Source: Mesorhizobium sp. B2-3-4
Lineage (GTDB): Bacteria; Pseudomonadota; Alphaproteobacteria; Rhizobiales; Rhizobiaceae
Reading direction: 5' to 3'
Length of the DNA: 64,000 bases
Assembly (NCBI RefSeq): GCF_006442315.1
Contig: NZ_VFVY01000005.1
Coordinates: 186,001 to 250,000 of the forward strand
Position numbers and translations under genes: made by a program. Within the stretch, counting starts at the first letter, position 1; each line of letters starts with the position of its first letter. Shown here piece after piece: positions 36,645 to 46,254 of this stretch. Below the pieces are notes generated by a model. It saw only the letters and a list, made by a program, of their open reading frames with translations, made no database searches and was not told the DNA's origin.

Positions 36645-37418
36645 ATGGCCCATGAGACGATCATCACCGAGCGGCGCGGCAAGGTCGGATTGATCACGCT
36701 GAACCGGCCAAAGGCGCTCAACGCCCTCAATTCGCAGGTCATGGCCGAGGTGGTGGCGGCGGCGAAGGATTTCGGCGACGACGCCGGCATCGGCGCGATC
36801 GTCATCACCGGCTCCGAGAAAGCGTTCGCGGCGGGTGCCGACATCAAGGAAATGCAGGCCATCTCCTATGTGGACGCCTATGTGCAGGACTTCTTCGTCG
36901 GCTGGGAGGAACTGACACGGACGCGAAAGCCGGTCATCGCGGCGGTGGCCGGCTATGCGCTGGGCGGCGGCTGCGAACTCGCCATGATGTGCGATTTCAT
37001 CATTGCCGCCGACACGGCCAAATTCGGCCAGCCCGAAATCACGCTCGGCGTCATTCCCGGCATGGGCGGGTCGCAACGCCTGACCCGGTTCGTTGGCAAG
37101 TCGAAGGCGATGGACATGTGCCTGACGGGACGGATGATGGATGCGGCGGAAGCCGAGCGCTCGGGGCTGGTATCACGGGTCGTACCGGCCGGCGAACTGG
37201 TCGACGAGGCGGTCAAGGCGGCGGCCAGGATCGCCGATTTCTCGCTGCCCTCGGTGATGATGGCGAAAGAGGCCGTAAACCGTGCCTACGAGACGACCCT
37301 TGCCGAGGGATTGCGCTTCGAGCGCCGCCTGTTCCATTCGCTTTTCGCGCTCGACGACCAGAAGGAAGGCATGGCGGCATTCGCCGAAAAACGGAAGCCG
37401 AATTTCACCAACCGGTAG
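36645..37418 (+). CDS. Enoyl-CoA hydratase
   Basis: The 257-residue crotonase-fold protein has the oxyanion-hole motif AGADIKEMQ and the catalytic Glu region [15 protein letters not shown], with [16 protein letters not shown] carrying the second Glu. The length is normal for short-chain enoyl-CoA hydratases of beta-oxidation. AGGAG is 11 bases upstream of the ATG. The likely role is hydration of trans-2-enoyl-CoA; a specialised substrate cannot be excluded. Confidence 0.9.
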   Translation: MAHETIITERRGKVGLITLNRPKALNALNSQVMAEVVAAAKDFGDDAGIGAIVITGSEKAFAAGADIKEMQAISYVDAYVQDFFVGWEELTRTRKPVIAAVAGYALGGGCELAMMCDFIIAADTAKFGQPEITLGVIPGMGGSQRLTRFVGKSKAMDMCLTGRMMDAAEAERSGLVSRVVPAGELVDEAVKAAARIADFSLPSVMMAKEAVNRAYETTLAEGLRFERRLFHSLFALDDQKEGMAAFAEKRKPNFTNR

Positions 37419-37598
37419 GACACCACGGGCCGGCGGCCGAAAGCCGTGGCGTCGGCCAAAAAGAACGCCAGGCGGCGTTGACGCGCCGGAAAAGCTGAAC
37501 TATAAGCCGCACCAACCGAGGCGGCCCCGTGGCTGCCCGTTTGTTTTTTGCGCCCTGCGGCACGCCGCGTGCGCCGACCAGATCAGAAGAGAGGCATC

Positions 37599-37865
37599 AT
37601 GGCCAACACATCCTCGGCCAAAAAGGCAACGCGCAAGATCGCCCGCCGCGCAGCGATCAACAAGAACCGCCGCTCGCGCGTCCGCACCTATGTCCGCCAG
37701 GTCGAGGAGGCACTCGCCTCGGGCGACAAGGTCGCCGCACAGGCCGCCTTCAAGGCAGCCGAGCCGGAATTGATGCGCGCCGCGACCAAGGGCGTGATCC
37801 ATAAGAACACGGCATCCCGCAAGGTGTCGCGTCTCGCCCAGCGCCTCAAGGTGCTGTCGGCCTGA
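37599..37865 (+). CDS. rpsT: 30S ribosomal protein S20
   Basis: The 88-residue basic protein ([20 protein letters not shown]) matches S20 along its length. AGAGAGG is upstream of the ATG. S20 binds 16S rRNA early in small-subunit assembly. The position directly before dnaA is conserved in rhizobia and Caulobacter. Confidence 0.97.
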   Translation: MANTSSAKKATRKIARRAAINKNRRSRVRTYVRQVEEALASGDKVAAQAAFKAAEPELMRAATKGVIHKNTASRKVSRLAQRLKVLSA

Positions 37866-37894
37866 CATCCCTTTTTAGACTGATCTTCTTAAAA

Positions 37895-37921
37895 GCCCGG
37901 CCGGTCGTGCCGGGTTTTTTC
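37895..37921 (+). terminator. Intrinsic terminator after rpsT
   Basis: CCCGGC (37896-37901) pairs with GCCGGG (37909-37914), followed by six T. It begins 30 bases after the rpsT stop. Confidence 0.92.
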
Positions 37922-38099
37922 GTTTGCCGGCAAGTACTTAAAAAGAACAGCCGGGAACCGCTTCAAATGCGGATACCAGGGTTCGAAATGCTTTGCCGGC
38001 ACATGCATGCCTGCTGATGGTTGACACGCTTGAAAAGCGTCGACTTAAAATAACCTCAGCCGCAGAAATAGCCGATATTTTTCAAACAGTTAGCGATAG

Positions 38100-38119
38100 T
38101 CGTCCACAGCTTGTCCACA
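38100..38119 (+). promoter_or_regulatory. Paired DnaA-box-like sequences
   Basis: TCGTCCACA (38100-38108) and TTGTCCACA (38111-38119) resemble the DnaA box TTATCCACA with two and one mismatches. They lie two bases apart in the same orientation next to an AT-rich stretch. Confidence 0.5.
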
Positions 38120-38289
38120 ACGCGTCGGAGGGACGGGAGGACAACTGGCTGTCAAGCGAATTATTTCAGAAAATTTCGTGCCGGGCCGGCTTTTTCATAT
38201 TCATGGGAAAAGGGTTTGAATCACAATGGCTTTGTCAAAATATGCCGCTACGGCATGGCGCTCCTACCCGCCCGAGGTAACCAGATTCC

Positions 38290-38305
38290 TTAAAAATCCG
38301 TTAGA
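38290..38305 (+). promoter_or_regulatory. CtrA-like box in dnaA upstream region
   Basis: TTAA, AAATCCG, TTAGA, followed 12 bases later by a DnaA-box-like sequence. The position suggests joint DnaA/CtrA control of dnaA or initiation, by analogy with Caulobacter. Confidence 0.35.
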
Positions 38306-38317
38306 CGTGGCCTTGCC

Positions 38318-38326
38318 CTATCCACA
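38318..38326 (+). promoter_or_regulatory. DnaA-box-like sequence
   Basis: CTATCCACA, one mismatch from TTATCCACA, about 400 bases before the dnaA start. Confidence 0.5.
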
Positions 38327-38720
38327 GCGATTTCGGTAATGTCGATCCATCGAAAGGGACGGGCCTCTGGTCCTTAACCCAGCCTGACGCAGCCAGCTAA
38401 ATTGGCGGGATTTGCGACGCGGATCAAGTCCGCGAACGGGTATGGTTTGCTCTTTTTCGATACGGTAGGGGACTGGCGTAACTAGACATGGCAGGTAGGA
38501 CGGCGCGCCGGCGCTCTTTCGCCGGACGGTGTCGTATTGCCCTGACATACCCAACGCGGACTGGCTTCCATGGGCCGGCACCGGTTTCCCCCGGTTAGTG
38601 GGCGACGTTCATTGCCAGCGGCGGCAACGGGCATCGTGGCAAAGACATAGTCGCTGGAAAAAGGATGCGGGAGGCGCATCCCCAGCGAAAAACAGGTACA
38701 GAAAGACAAGGAACTCGATC

Positions 38721-40265
38721 ATGCAGAGCGGCATCGAAAGGGAGCTTACGGGCGACCTCCCATTTCCTGGAACTTTGATCGGAGCAAACGAGATGGCGGT
38801 CTCCAGCGACGCGGAACAGAAGTTCGACCGGGTCAAGGCCCAGTTGAAGGCGCGTCTGGGGGCGGAAGTCTATTCGAGCTGGTTCGGACGCATGAAGGTC
38901 GCGGAGGCTTCCAAGGGCATCGTCCGCATCTCGGTGCCGACCGCGTTCCTGCGCTCGTGGATCAACGGCCACTATCATGACCTGATTTCAGAGCTGTGGA
39001 AGCAAGAGGATCCCGAGCTTCTCAAGATCGAGATCGTCGTGCGTACCGCGACCCGTCAGGGGCGCGGCCAGGCCGAACCGGAACTGGCGCCGGCGCGCAA
39101 GATGACGCGGCAGACACAGACGGCGCTGGCCGCCGGCACGGTCAGCCCAGGCAGGGTCGAGCGGCCTCCCGTGCCGCGTCCGGGCGTGCCGGTCGAGAGC
39201 GAGTTCCGCCACAATGTCCTGGGCTCGCCGCTTGATCCGCGCTACACGTTCGGCTCCTTCATCGAAGGGCCGTCGAACCGCGTGGCCTTCGCCGCCGCCA
39301 AGGCCGTGGCGGAATCGCAGTCGAGCGCGGTGCGCTTCAATCCGCTTTTCCTGCATGCCACCGTCGGCCTCGGCAAGACCCACCTCTTGCAGGCCATCGC
39401 GGCGGAATCGCTGAAGCAGAACCCGAAGTCGCGCGTCGTCTATCTCACCGCCGAATATTTCATGTGGCGCTTCGCCACCGCGATCCGCGACAACAATGCG
39501 CTGACGCTCAAGGAGCAGCTGCGCGACATCGACCTCTTGATCATCGACGACATGCAGTTCCTGCAGGGCAAGTCGATCCAGCATGAATTCTGCCATCTGA
39601 TCAACATGCTGCTCGACAGCGCCAAGCAGGTGGTCGTCGCCGCCGACCGGCCGCCGTCGGAGCTGGAATCGCTCGAACCGCGGGTCCGTTCGCGCCTCAA
39701 CGGCGGCGTCGCCCTCGAAATGTCGGCACCCGATTTCGCCATGCGGCTCGGCATGCTCAAACTGCGCCTGGCCACGGCCAGGATCGACGATGCATCGCTC
39801 GACATTTCCGAAGAGATCCTCAATCACGTGGCCCGCACCGTGACCGGCAGCGGACGTGAACTGGAGGGCGCCTTCAACCAGTTGCTGTTCCGCCAATCGT
39901 TCGAGCCGCAGATCACCATCGACCGTATCGACGAGATCCTCGGCCATATCTATCGCACGGGCGAACCGAAGCGGGTCCGCATCGAGGACATCCAGCGCAT
40001 CGTGGCGCGCCACTACAACGTGTCGAAGACGGAACTGCTGTCCAACCGGCGCACGCGCACCATCGTCAAACCGCGACAGGTCGCCATGTACCTGTCGAAG
40101 GTGATGACGCCGCGCTCACTGCCGGAAATCGGACGCCGGTTCGGCGGCCGCGACCACACCACGGTGCTGCATGCCGTGCGCAAGATCGAGGACCTTTCCG
40201 GCAATGACAACACGCTGGCACAGGAACTCGAGCTGTTGCGGCGGCTGATCAACGACCAGGCCTGA
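38721..40265 (+). CDS. dnaA: Chromosomal replication initiator DnaA
   Basis: The 514-residue protein starts at ATG 38721 after AAGGAA; an ATG at 38793 (MAVSSDAEQ) is an alternative. Domain I covers about 25-110, a Pro/Arg linker follows, and the AAA+ domain begins near 165 with Walker [10 protein letters not shown] and Walker [11 protein letters not shown]. The C-terminal DNA-binding domain has [20 protein letters not shown], the DnaA-box recognition signature. It melts the origin and loads helicase in its ATP form. DnaA-box-like sequences upstream suggest autoregulation. Confidence 0.97.
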   Translation: MQSGIERELTGDLPFPGTLIGANEMAVSSDAEQKFDRVKAQLKARLGAEVYSSWFGRMKVAEASKGIVRISVPTAFLRSWINGHYHDLISELWKQEDPELLKIEIVVRTATRQGRGQAEPELAPARKMTRQTQTALAAGTVSPGRVERPPVPRPGVPVESEFRHNVLGSPLDPRYTFGSFIEGPSNRVAFAAAKAVAESQSSAVRFNPLFLHATVGLGKTHLLQAIAAESLKQNPKSRVVYLTAEYFMWRFATAIRDNNALTLKEQLRDIDLLIIDDMQFLQGKSIQHEFCHLINMLLDSAKQVVVAADRPPSELESLEPRVRSRLNGGVALEMSAPDFAMRLGMLKLRLATARIDDASLDISEEILNHVARTVTGSGRELEGAFNQLLFRQSFEPQITIDRIDEILGHIYRTGEPKRVRIEDIQRIVARHYNVSKTELLSNRRTRTIVKPRQVAMYLSKVMTPRSLPEIGRRFGGRDHTTVLHAVRKIEDLSGNDNTLAQELELLRRLINDQA

Positions 40266-40313
40266 GCCGTTCGAAAACGCCAGGCGGCGGGTGTCGCCGG
40301 CTTTATCCCCAGA

Positions 40314-40351
40314 AAGCCCGCGTTACCGGCCCGAACCGGTGGCGCGGGCTT
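40314..40351 (+). terminator. Hairpin after dnaA
   Basis: AAGCCCGCG (40314-40322) and CGCGGGCTT (40343-40351) form a nine-base stem enclosing a second small inverted repeat (ACCGG/CCGGT). The T-run is weak, so it may be a partial terminator between dnaA and dnaN. Confidence 0.6.
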
Positions 40352-40465
40352 GCGTTTACTGGCTTTTTCCTGTCAGTTTACACAGATTCTGAAGCCTCTT
40401 CAGACCTTTCGCGGGGCGCCGCCAGCCGGAGACCCGCTCATCCATTCAAGCGAGCCTGTTTCGTC

Positions 40466-41584
40466 ATGCGTGTTATCCTGGAACGGTCAAATCTCCTGAA
40501 GTCGCTCAACCACGTTCACCGTGTGGTCGAACGGCGCAACACCATACCGATCCTGTCCAACGTACTGCTGAGTGCCGAGGGCGCCAGCCTCGAAATGAAG
40601 GCCACCGACCTCGACCTGGAGGTGACGGAAGCCACCCCCGCCAAGGTCGAGCGCGGCGGGGCGACGACTGTCCCCGCGCACCTGCTCTACGACATCGTGC
40701 GCAAGCTTTCCGACGGCGCCGAGGTGATGCTGAAGACGGACGAGGACGGCAATGCCATGACGGTGACGTCGGGCCGCTCGAGCTTCCGTCTGCAGTGTCT
40801 GCCGCAATCCGACTTCCCCGAGCTTTCGGCCGGATCCTTCTCGCATATCTTCCGTCTCGACTCGGTGGCGCTGAAGGGCCTGATCGAGAAGACGCAGTTC
40901 GCCATCTCCACCGAGGAGACGCGCTACTATCTCAACGGCATCTACCTGCACACGCATGAAGTCGGCGGCAAGCTGAAGCTGCGTTCGGTGGCGACCGATG
41001 GCCACCGCCTGGCGCGGGCCGAGATCGACGCGCCGGCAGGTTCAGAGGGCATGCCGGGCATCATCATCCCGCGCAAGACTGTGAGCGAATTACAGAAGCT
41101 GGTCGATGATCCGGATATCGCCGTGACCACGGAACTGTCCGACACCAAGATCCGCTTCACCATCGGCAGCGTCGTGCTGACTTCGAAGCTGATCGACGGC
41201 ACTTTCCCGGATTATCAGCGGGTCATTCCGACCGGCAACGACAAGAAGCTGATCCTCGACCGCCAAAGCTTCGCCGCTGCGGTCGACCGGGTCTCGACCA
41301 TCTCTTCCGAACGCGGGCGCGCGGTGAAGCTGTCGATCAGCGAGGGCCAGGTGACGCTCGCGGTCAACAATCCGGATTCGGGCAGCGCCACGGAAGAACT
41401 GGCGGCGGACTATTCGGCCGACCCGATCGAGATCGGCTTCAACGCCAAATATCTGCTTGATGTCGCCGCGCAGCTGACCGGAACGGAAGCCAAATTCATG
41501 CTGGCCGATGCCGGTTCGCCGACGCTGATCCATGACATGGCCGACGAGACCGCGCTTTACGTGCTGATGCCGATGCGGGTATAG
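40466..41584 (+). CDS. dnaN: DNA polymerase III beta sliding clamp
   Basis: The 372-residue protein has the three-subdomain clamp fold and the typical C-terminus (DETALYVLMPMRV) that closes the dimer. The start MRVILERSNLLKSLNHVHRV is standard. It tethers polymerase III to DNA and recruits repair enzymes. It follows dnaA by 200 bases and precedes recF, the classic replication gene order. Confidence 0.97.
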   Translation: MRVILERSNLLKSLNHVHRVVERRNTIPILSNVLLSAEGASLEMKATDLDLEVTEATPAKVERGGATTVPAHLLYDIVRKLSDGAEVMLKTDEDGNAMTVTSGRSSFRLQCLPQSDFPELSAGSFSHIFRLDSVALKGLIEKTQFAISTEETRYYLNGIYLHTHEVGGKLKLRSVATDGHRLARAEIDAPAGSEGMPGIIIPRKTVSELQKLVDDPDIAVTTELSDTKIRFTIGSVVLTSKLIDGTFPDYQRVIPTGNDKKLILDRQSFAAAVDRVSTISSERGRAVKLSISEGQVTLAVNNPDSGSATEELAADYSADPIEIGFNAKYLLDVAAQLTGTEAKFMLADAGSPTLIHDMADETALYVLMPMRV

Positions 41585-41657
41585 CCGGCGGCGTTGGCTC
41601 CGATCGGGGCGGGCAGCGAACGTCGCGGTTGCGGTAACTTCCACAGGCGGATAGCGG

Positions 41658-42797
41658 TTGCCGGCACAAACCCATATAAGTAAGCTTACGCTTACCAATT
41701 TTCGCAATTACGCGACCCTGACGATGGATGTTGCTCCGGGCGCAGTGGTCTTTTCCGGTGACAATGGTGCCGGCAAGACCAATCTGCTCGAGGCGATTTC
41801 CTTTCTGACGCCGGGGCGCGGCTTGCGCCGCGCGCCTTACGTCGATGTCGCCCGCGAGGGTGGCGACGGCGGTTTTGCCCTGCATGCCCGGCTCGACGGG
41901 GCTGACGGCGAAGTCGAGATCGGCACCGGTATTTCCGGCGGCGACAGCGCGGAGAGCGGCAGGCGGGTGCGGATAAACGGAGCCGCCGCGCGGGCCGAGG
42001 ACATGCTGGAGTGGCTGCGGGTCGTATGGCTGACGCCGGCGATGGATTCCTTGTTCACCGGGCCGGCCGCGGATCGCCGACGCTTTCTCGACCGGCTGGT
42101 GCTGGCAATCGATCCTGGGCATGGCCAGCGTGCGCTCGACTACGAGAAGGCGATGCGCGGCCGTAACCGTTTGCTGACGGAAGGCTCCCGCGATGCCGGC
42201 TGGTTCGAGGCGATCGAGACCCAGATGGCGGAGACCGGCGTGGCGATAGCCGCGGCGCGCGCCGAGATGGTGCGGCTGCTCACCGCCATGATCGTCAGGC
42301 TGCCCGACACGGGACCGTTTCCGCAGGCCGATATCGGTCTTTCGGGCTACCTGGAGGCCGAGATCGCGACCGCGCCGGCTGTCGACGTCGAGGAGCGGTT
42401 CCGGCGGGCGCTTGCCGATGGCCGTGACCGCGACCGCGCTGCCGGACGCACGCTGGAAGGCCCGCATCGCTCCGATCTCATTGTCCGGCACCGGCCCAAG
42501 GCGATGCCGGCCGAACTCTGCTCGACCGGCGAGCAGAAGGCATTGCTGGTCGGCATCGTGCTGTCGCATGCCCGGTTGACCGGCGAAATGTCCGGCCTGA
42601 CGCCCATACTGCTGCTCGACGAGATCGCGGCGCATCTCGATGGCGGCCGGCGCGCGGCCTTGTTCTCGATCCTGGAGGAGTTGAACTGCCAGGCTTTCAT
42701 GACGGGAACCGATGCGGCACTGTTTTCCAGCTTGGCGGGCCGCGCACAATTCCTGACGGTCGACCACGGCACGGTTGGGCCAACTGAAGTCGCCTGA
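41658..42797 (+). CDS. recF: DNA replication and repair protein RecF
   Basis: The 379-residue SMC-like ATPase has Walker A GDNGAGKTNLLEAISF near residue 34 and a signature with the D-loop at TPILLLDEIAAHLDGGRR near 316. The TTG start at 41658 gives the N-terminus MPAQTHISKLTLTNFRNYAT, with AGGCGGA upstream. RecF helps load RecA at gaps through RecOR. It lies 73 bases after dnaN. Confidence 0.93.
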   Translation: MPAQTHISKLTLTNFRNYATLTMDVAPGAVVFSGDNGAGKTNLLEAISFLTPGRGLRRAPYVDVAREGGDGGFALHARLDGADGEVEIGTGISGGDSAESGRRVRINGAAARAEDMLEWLRVVWLTPAMDSLFTGPAADRRRFLDRLVLAIDPGHGQRALDYEKAMRGRNRLLTEGSRDAGWFEAIETQMAETGVAIAAARAEMVRLLTAMIVRLPDTGPFPQADIGLSGYLEAEIATAPAVDVEERFRRALADGRDRDRAAGRTLEGPHRSDLIVRHRPKAMPAELCSTGEQKALLVGIVLSHARLTGEMSGLTPILLLDEIAAHLDGGRRAALFSILEELNCQAFMTGTDAALFSSLAGRAQFLTVDHGTVGPTEVA

Positions 42798-42828
42798 CAA
42801 GATTTTTCGCCCGCTATATGGTCCTGGC

Positions 42829-43593
42829 ATGGCCGCTTCCCCACTGACCGCCGACGAGATCGAACGCTATGCCCGCCATATCGTGCTGCCGGAGGTCGGC
42901 GGCGCGGGCCAGCAGAAGCTGAAGCAGGCGCGCGTCCTGGTAATCGGCGCCGGCGGGCTCGGCGCGCCGGTGCTCGAATATCTTGCCGCGGCTGGCGTCG
43001 GCACGCTCGGCGTCATCGACGACGACACGGTTTCGGTGTCCAACCTGCAGCGTCAGGTCATTCATGGCACCGACAGCGTCGGGATGCTGAAGACCCAGAG
43101 CGCCAAAGCGACGATCGCCCGCATCAATCCCAACGTCGCGGTCCAAACCCACACGTTCAGGCTAGACCCGGAAAATGCCCGTGCACTGGTTGCTCATTAC
43201 GATATCGTCGTCGACGGATCCGATAATTTCGAGACGCGCTATACGGTGGCCGATGCCTGCGCTGCGCAGAAGAAAGCGCTGGTTCATGCTGCGGTCGGCC
43301 GTTTCGATGGCTCCATAACCGTGCTCAAGCCGTTCGAGACAGGCGGGGATGGCAAGCGCAATCCCGGTTACCGAGACCTCTTTCCGGAAGCCCCGCCGCC
43401 GGGTCTGGTGCCGTCCTGCGCCGAGGCGGGCGTACTCGGCGCCCTGACTGGAGTCATCGGCACGCTGCAGGCGATGGAAGCGATCAAACTGATTACCGGC
43501 ATCGGCGAGCCGCTGATCGGCCGGCTGCTGCTCTACGACGCGCTGGCGGCGCGCTTCGAGACGATCCGTTACAAGACGAGAAGCGCGCCTTGA
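42829..43593 (+). CDS. moeB: MoeB/ThiF family adenylyltransferase
   Basis: The 254-residue E1-like protein starts at ATG 42829. The nucleotide-binding motif is VLVIGAGGLGAPVLEYLA; the Arg finger is in NLQRQVIH, the Mg-binding Asp in DGSDNFETRY, and Cys in LVPSCAEAG is a candidate catalytic thiol. It activates the C-terminal glycine of MoaD or ThiS as acyl-adenylate. The Zn-binding CxxC pairs of E. coli MoeB are absent. It ends overlapping the GNAT gene. Confidence 0.85.
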   Translation: MAASPLTADEIERYARHIVLPEVGGAGQQKLKQARVLVIGAGGLGAPVLEYLAAAGVGTLGVIDDDTVSVSNLQRQVIHGTDSVGMLKTQSAKATIARINPNVAVQTHTFRLDPENARALVAHYDIVVDGSDNFETRYTVADACAAQKKALVHAAVGRFDGSITVLKPFETGGDGKRNPGYRDLFPEAPPPGLVPSCAEAGVLGALTGVIGTLQAMEAIKLITGIGEPLIGRLLLYDALAARFETIRYKTRSAP

Positions 43594-44078
43594 GACACGT
43601 GACGGACGTCTCCGTCCTGCCAATCCCGGCCGATTTCAACCGCTGGGACGACGTGCTTGCCCTCATCCTGCAGGCCTTCGCCTTCATGGACGGCGTCATC
43701 GACCCGCCCTCCTCGGCTCACCGGCTGACATCGGCCACTCTGCGCGAGAAAGCCGGGCGCGAGACCGGCCTTCTCGCTCTCGGCGAAGGCAGGATCGTCG
43801 GCTGCGTCTTTGCCCTGGAGCGCAAGGACGATCTCTATGTCGGCAAGCTCGCCGTTGCGCCGGACTGCCAGGGGCGAGGCATCGGCCGGCGCCTCATGCA
43901 AGCGGTCGAGGAACTGGCCCAAAACCGCCGCAAGGCCGCCCTTGAACTCGAGACACGAATCGAACTGACCGGGAACCACGCAGCCTTTGCCCGGCTCGGC
44001 TTTCGCGAGATCGAACGGACGGCGCATGAAGGCTATGACAGGCCGACGTCCATCACGATGCGCAAAACGATTTTGTAA
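43590..44078 (+). CDS. GNAT family N-acetyltransferase
   Basis: The 162-residue protein has the GNAT acetyl-CoA motif LYVGKLAVAPDCQGRGIGRRL (core QGRGIGRRL) near residue 95. The TTG at 43590 overlaps the moeB stop by four bases; a GTG three codons later is possible. The C-terminus (GFREIERTAHEGYDRPTSI) is typical of small-molecule or protein acetyltransferases. The substrate is unknown. Confidence 0.82.
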   Translation: MRHVTDVSVLPIPADFNRWDDVLALILQAFAFMDGVIDPPSSAHRLTSATLREKAGRETGLLALGEGRIVGCVFALERKDDLYVGKLAVAPDCQGRGIGRRLMQAVEELAQNRRKAALELETRIELTGNHAAFARLGFREIERTAHEGYDRPTSITMRKTIL

Positions 44079-44112
44079 GCGCTACCTTACGCGATCCGGT
44101 GCCTGAAGGGCT

Positions 44113-45114
44113 TCAGGTCCTGAGCGGAAGGACGCGATCCGGCGGGCGATGGCCGTCGACGAAGGCCCTGATATTGATGATGACCTTCTCGCCCATGTCG
44201 ATGCGGCCCTCGAGCGTGGCCGAGCCCATATGCGGCAGAAGCACGACCTTGTTCCTGGCGGCAAGCTTGAGGAGCTTGCCGTTCAAGGCCGGCTCGTGCT
44301 CGTAGACGTCGAGGCCGGCACCGGCGATCTTGCCGTCCTGGATCAGCTTGACCAGCGCTTCCTCGTCAATGATGTCGCCGCGCGCCGTATTGACGACATA
44401 GGCCGTGGGCTGCAGCAGCGCCAGCCGCCGCGCCGACAGAAGATGGAAGGTCGCCGGCGTGGAGGGGCAATTGACCGAGATGATGTCCATGCGGGCCAGC
44501 ATCTGGTCGAGGCTTTCCCAATAGGTCGCCTCCAACCCATCCTCGACCGCCGGCAGCACGCGATGGCGGTTGTGGTAGTGGATGGACAGGCCGAACGCCT
44601 TGGCGCGCCTTGCGACGGCCGTGCCGATGCGGCCCATGCCGACAATGCCGAGCCGCTTGCCCCAGATGCGCCGGCCAAGCATCCAGGTCGGCGACCAGCC
44701 GGCCCATTTCTTGTCGCCGGTGAGCACGGTGGCGCCTTCGGCCAGCCGGCGCGGCACCGCCAGCATCAGCGCCATGGTCATGTCGGCGGTATCTTCGGTA
44801 AGCACATTGGGCGTGTTGGTGACAGTGATGCCCTTCTTGGCCGCGGCCGCCACGTCGATCTTGTCGACGCCGTTGCCGAAATTGGCGATCAGCTTGAGGT
44901 TGTCGCCGGCCTGGGCGATCAGCGCCGCATCGATCTGGTCGGTCACGGTCGGCACCAGCACGTCGGCCTCCTTGACCGCGGCGACCAGTTCGGGCTGCGT
45001 CATCGGCCTGTCCTCGACATTTAGCCTTGCGTCGAACAGCTCGCGCATGCGGGTCTCGACCGGGTCGGGCAGCTTTCGCGTGATGACCACGAGAGGCTTC
45101 TTTTTGCCTACCAT
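44113..45114 (-). CDS. D-isomer specific 2-hydroxyacid dehydrogenase (glyoxylate reductase-like)
   Basis: The 333-residue protein starts at ATG 45114 with GAGGG five bases upstream; a longer frame is unlikely. The NAD(P)-binding motif is GIVGMGRIGTAVARR near residue 155. The catalytic Arg is in NTARGDIIDE, the Glu in the following helix, and the His in LLPHMGSAT. Such enzymes reduce glyoxylate or hydroxypyruvate. It is leftward and diverges from the SH3 protein. Confidence 0.88.
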   Translation of the reverse strand: MVGKKKPLVVITRKLPDPVETRMRELFDARLNVEDRPMTQPELVAAVKEADVLVPTVTDQIDAALIAQAGDNLKLIANFGNGVDKIDVAAAAKKGITVTNTPNVLTEDTADMTMALMLAVPRRLAEGATVLTGDKKWAGWSPTWMLGRRIWGKRLGIVGMGRIGTAVARRAKAFGLSIHYHNRHRVLPAVEDGLEATYWESLDQMLARMDIISVNCPSTPATFHLLSARRLALLQPTAYVVNTARGDIIDEEALVKLIQDGKIAGAGLDVYEHEPALNGKLLKLAARNKVVLLPHMGSATLEGRIDMGEKVIINIRAFVDGHRPPDRVLPLRT

Positions 45115-45262
45115 TTTATCCCTCGTTGAGACCTCTTTAACCAAGACCGGCGAAACTGAAAGCTGGTCGCGGTAGCCGATTTACCCATGTAACAAGCGGT
45201 GCCGCCGAAGACAAAGAAAAAGGGGTGCCGCAGCCATCGGGCCGGCGCCGAAAGGAACGAAA

Positions 45263-45820
45263 GTGTCTGGTTTCGCGTCGCTTCGCCTGGCCCTCAGCGC
45301 AGCATTTCTCGGCGCTCTCCTCTATTCTCCGCTTGCCGGCGCGCAGAGCGCCGCCACCGCCCAGAGCGCCATCACGCTCGGACCGAGCGGTCTGCCGCTG
45401 CCGCGATTCGTCAGCCTGAAATCCGGGCGCGTCAACTCGCGCGTCGGCCCCGGTGCAAACTACTCGGTCGACTGGATGTATCTGAAGGCCGGCCTGCCGA
45501 TGGAGATCATCCAGGAGTTCGATACGTGGCGGCGCGTGCGCGACGCCGACGGCTCGGAAGGATGGATCAACCAGTCGCTGCTTTCGGGCCGGCGCACCGC
45601 GATCATCGCGCCCTGGCAGCGCGGCAAGGGCGGCCAGATCAATCTTCTGAAGAGTGCCGACAAGGATGCCAGGGTGGTGGCGATCGTCGAACCCGGCGTG
45701 ATGGGCACGATCAAGTCCTGCGACGGCCAGTGGTGCGAAATGACGCTCGACGGCCATACCGGCTGGCTTGCCCAGTCGGTCGTCTGGGGTGCTTATCCCG
45801 GCGAGCGGGTCAAGGATTGA
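45263..45820 (+). CDS. SH3 domain-containing exported protein
   Basis: The 185-residue protein starts with GTG after AAAGGA. Residues 1-28 are a signal peptide (ending AGAQ). Two bacterial SH3-like repeats follow: one with SGRVNSRVGPGANYSVDWMY (about 53-100) and one with SADKDARVVAIVEPGVMGTI (about 132-175). It probably binds wall peptides in the periplasm. It converges on the DUF4260 gene with an 11-base overlap. Confidence 0.8.
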   Translation: MSGFASLRLALSAAFLGALLYSPLAGAQSAATAQSAITLGPSGLPLPRFVSLKSGRVNSRVGPGANYSVDWMYLKAGLPMEIIQEFDTWRRVRDADGSEGWINQSLLSGRRTAIIAPWQRGKGGQINLLKSADKDARVVAIVEPGVMGTIKSCDGQWCEMTLDGHTGWLAQSVVWGAYPGERVKD

Positions 45821-46190
45821 GCGTCTCGCTTTTACGCCCGATGCGGCCAAGATGGGTGTCCTGAAAACCCGTTGACAGTTTCAGGCCGTAGCCCAGGGCA
45901 CGATCGATCGCGATATGGGCGATCCAGATCAGCGCGATGGCACTGCCGACGGCATTGCCGGCGAGATGCCCGGCAACCAACAGAACCATCGGCACGATCA
46001 GGATGTGCAAGGCATTGTAGGCAATGGCGCCAAAGCGCGGTCCCGCCAGATAGAAGGCCATCGACAGATCCGGCGCAAGGATGAGCAGCGCGAAGAGCCA
46101 CCAGGAAACGCCTGTCGCGCCATAGAAGACAATCGCGGCAGCCGCCACCACGGCCCATTCGAGCCGGACTATCAGATCGAGCGTTTTCAT
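45810..46190 (-). CDS. DUF4260 family membrane protein
   Basis: The 126-residue protein has about four hydrophobic segments with polar residues within them: SWWLFALLILAPDLSM, RFGAIAYNALHI, and IALIWIAHIAIDRALGYGLK. The pattern and length match DUF4260, an uncharacterised family. The C-terminus overlaps the end of the SH3 gene on the other strand. No function can be stated. Confidence 0.75.
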   Translation of the reverse strand: MKTLDLIVRLEWAVVAAAAIVFYGATGVSWWLFALLILAPDLSMAFYLAGPRFGAIAYNALHILIVPMVLLVAGHLAGNAVGSAIALIWIAHIAIDRALGYGLKLSTGFQDTHLGRIGRKSETLNP

Positions 46191-46254
46191 CCCAGGCCGA
46201 TTGTTCTTGCCCGGGCGATTGGCCGGGCGCTGCCGATCGTTCGGCCCCTGCCCG

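Larger units (their letters stand above)
37866..38720. other. Long rpsT-dnaA intergenic region with DnaA boxes
   Basis: The 855-base gap holds the rpsT terminator, an AT-rich segment (38020-38110 and 38200-38300), three DnaA-box-like sequences, a CtrA-like box and the dnaA leader. No open frame in it has protein-like composition. It could autoregulate dnaA or contribute to replication initiation. In rhizobia the mapped origin is often elsewhere, so no origin is claimed. Confidence 0.55.

Noticed and set aside
37993..38280. A rightward frame of 95 codons in the rpsT-dnaA gap
   Set aside because: It lies in AT-rich noncoding sequence with DnaA boxes, lacks a ribosome-binding site and has no protein-like pattern.
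37866..38720. A definite replication origin
   Set aside because: DnaA boxes near dnaA may only regulate the gene; without GC skew or experimental data the claim is not supportable.
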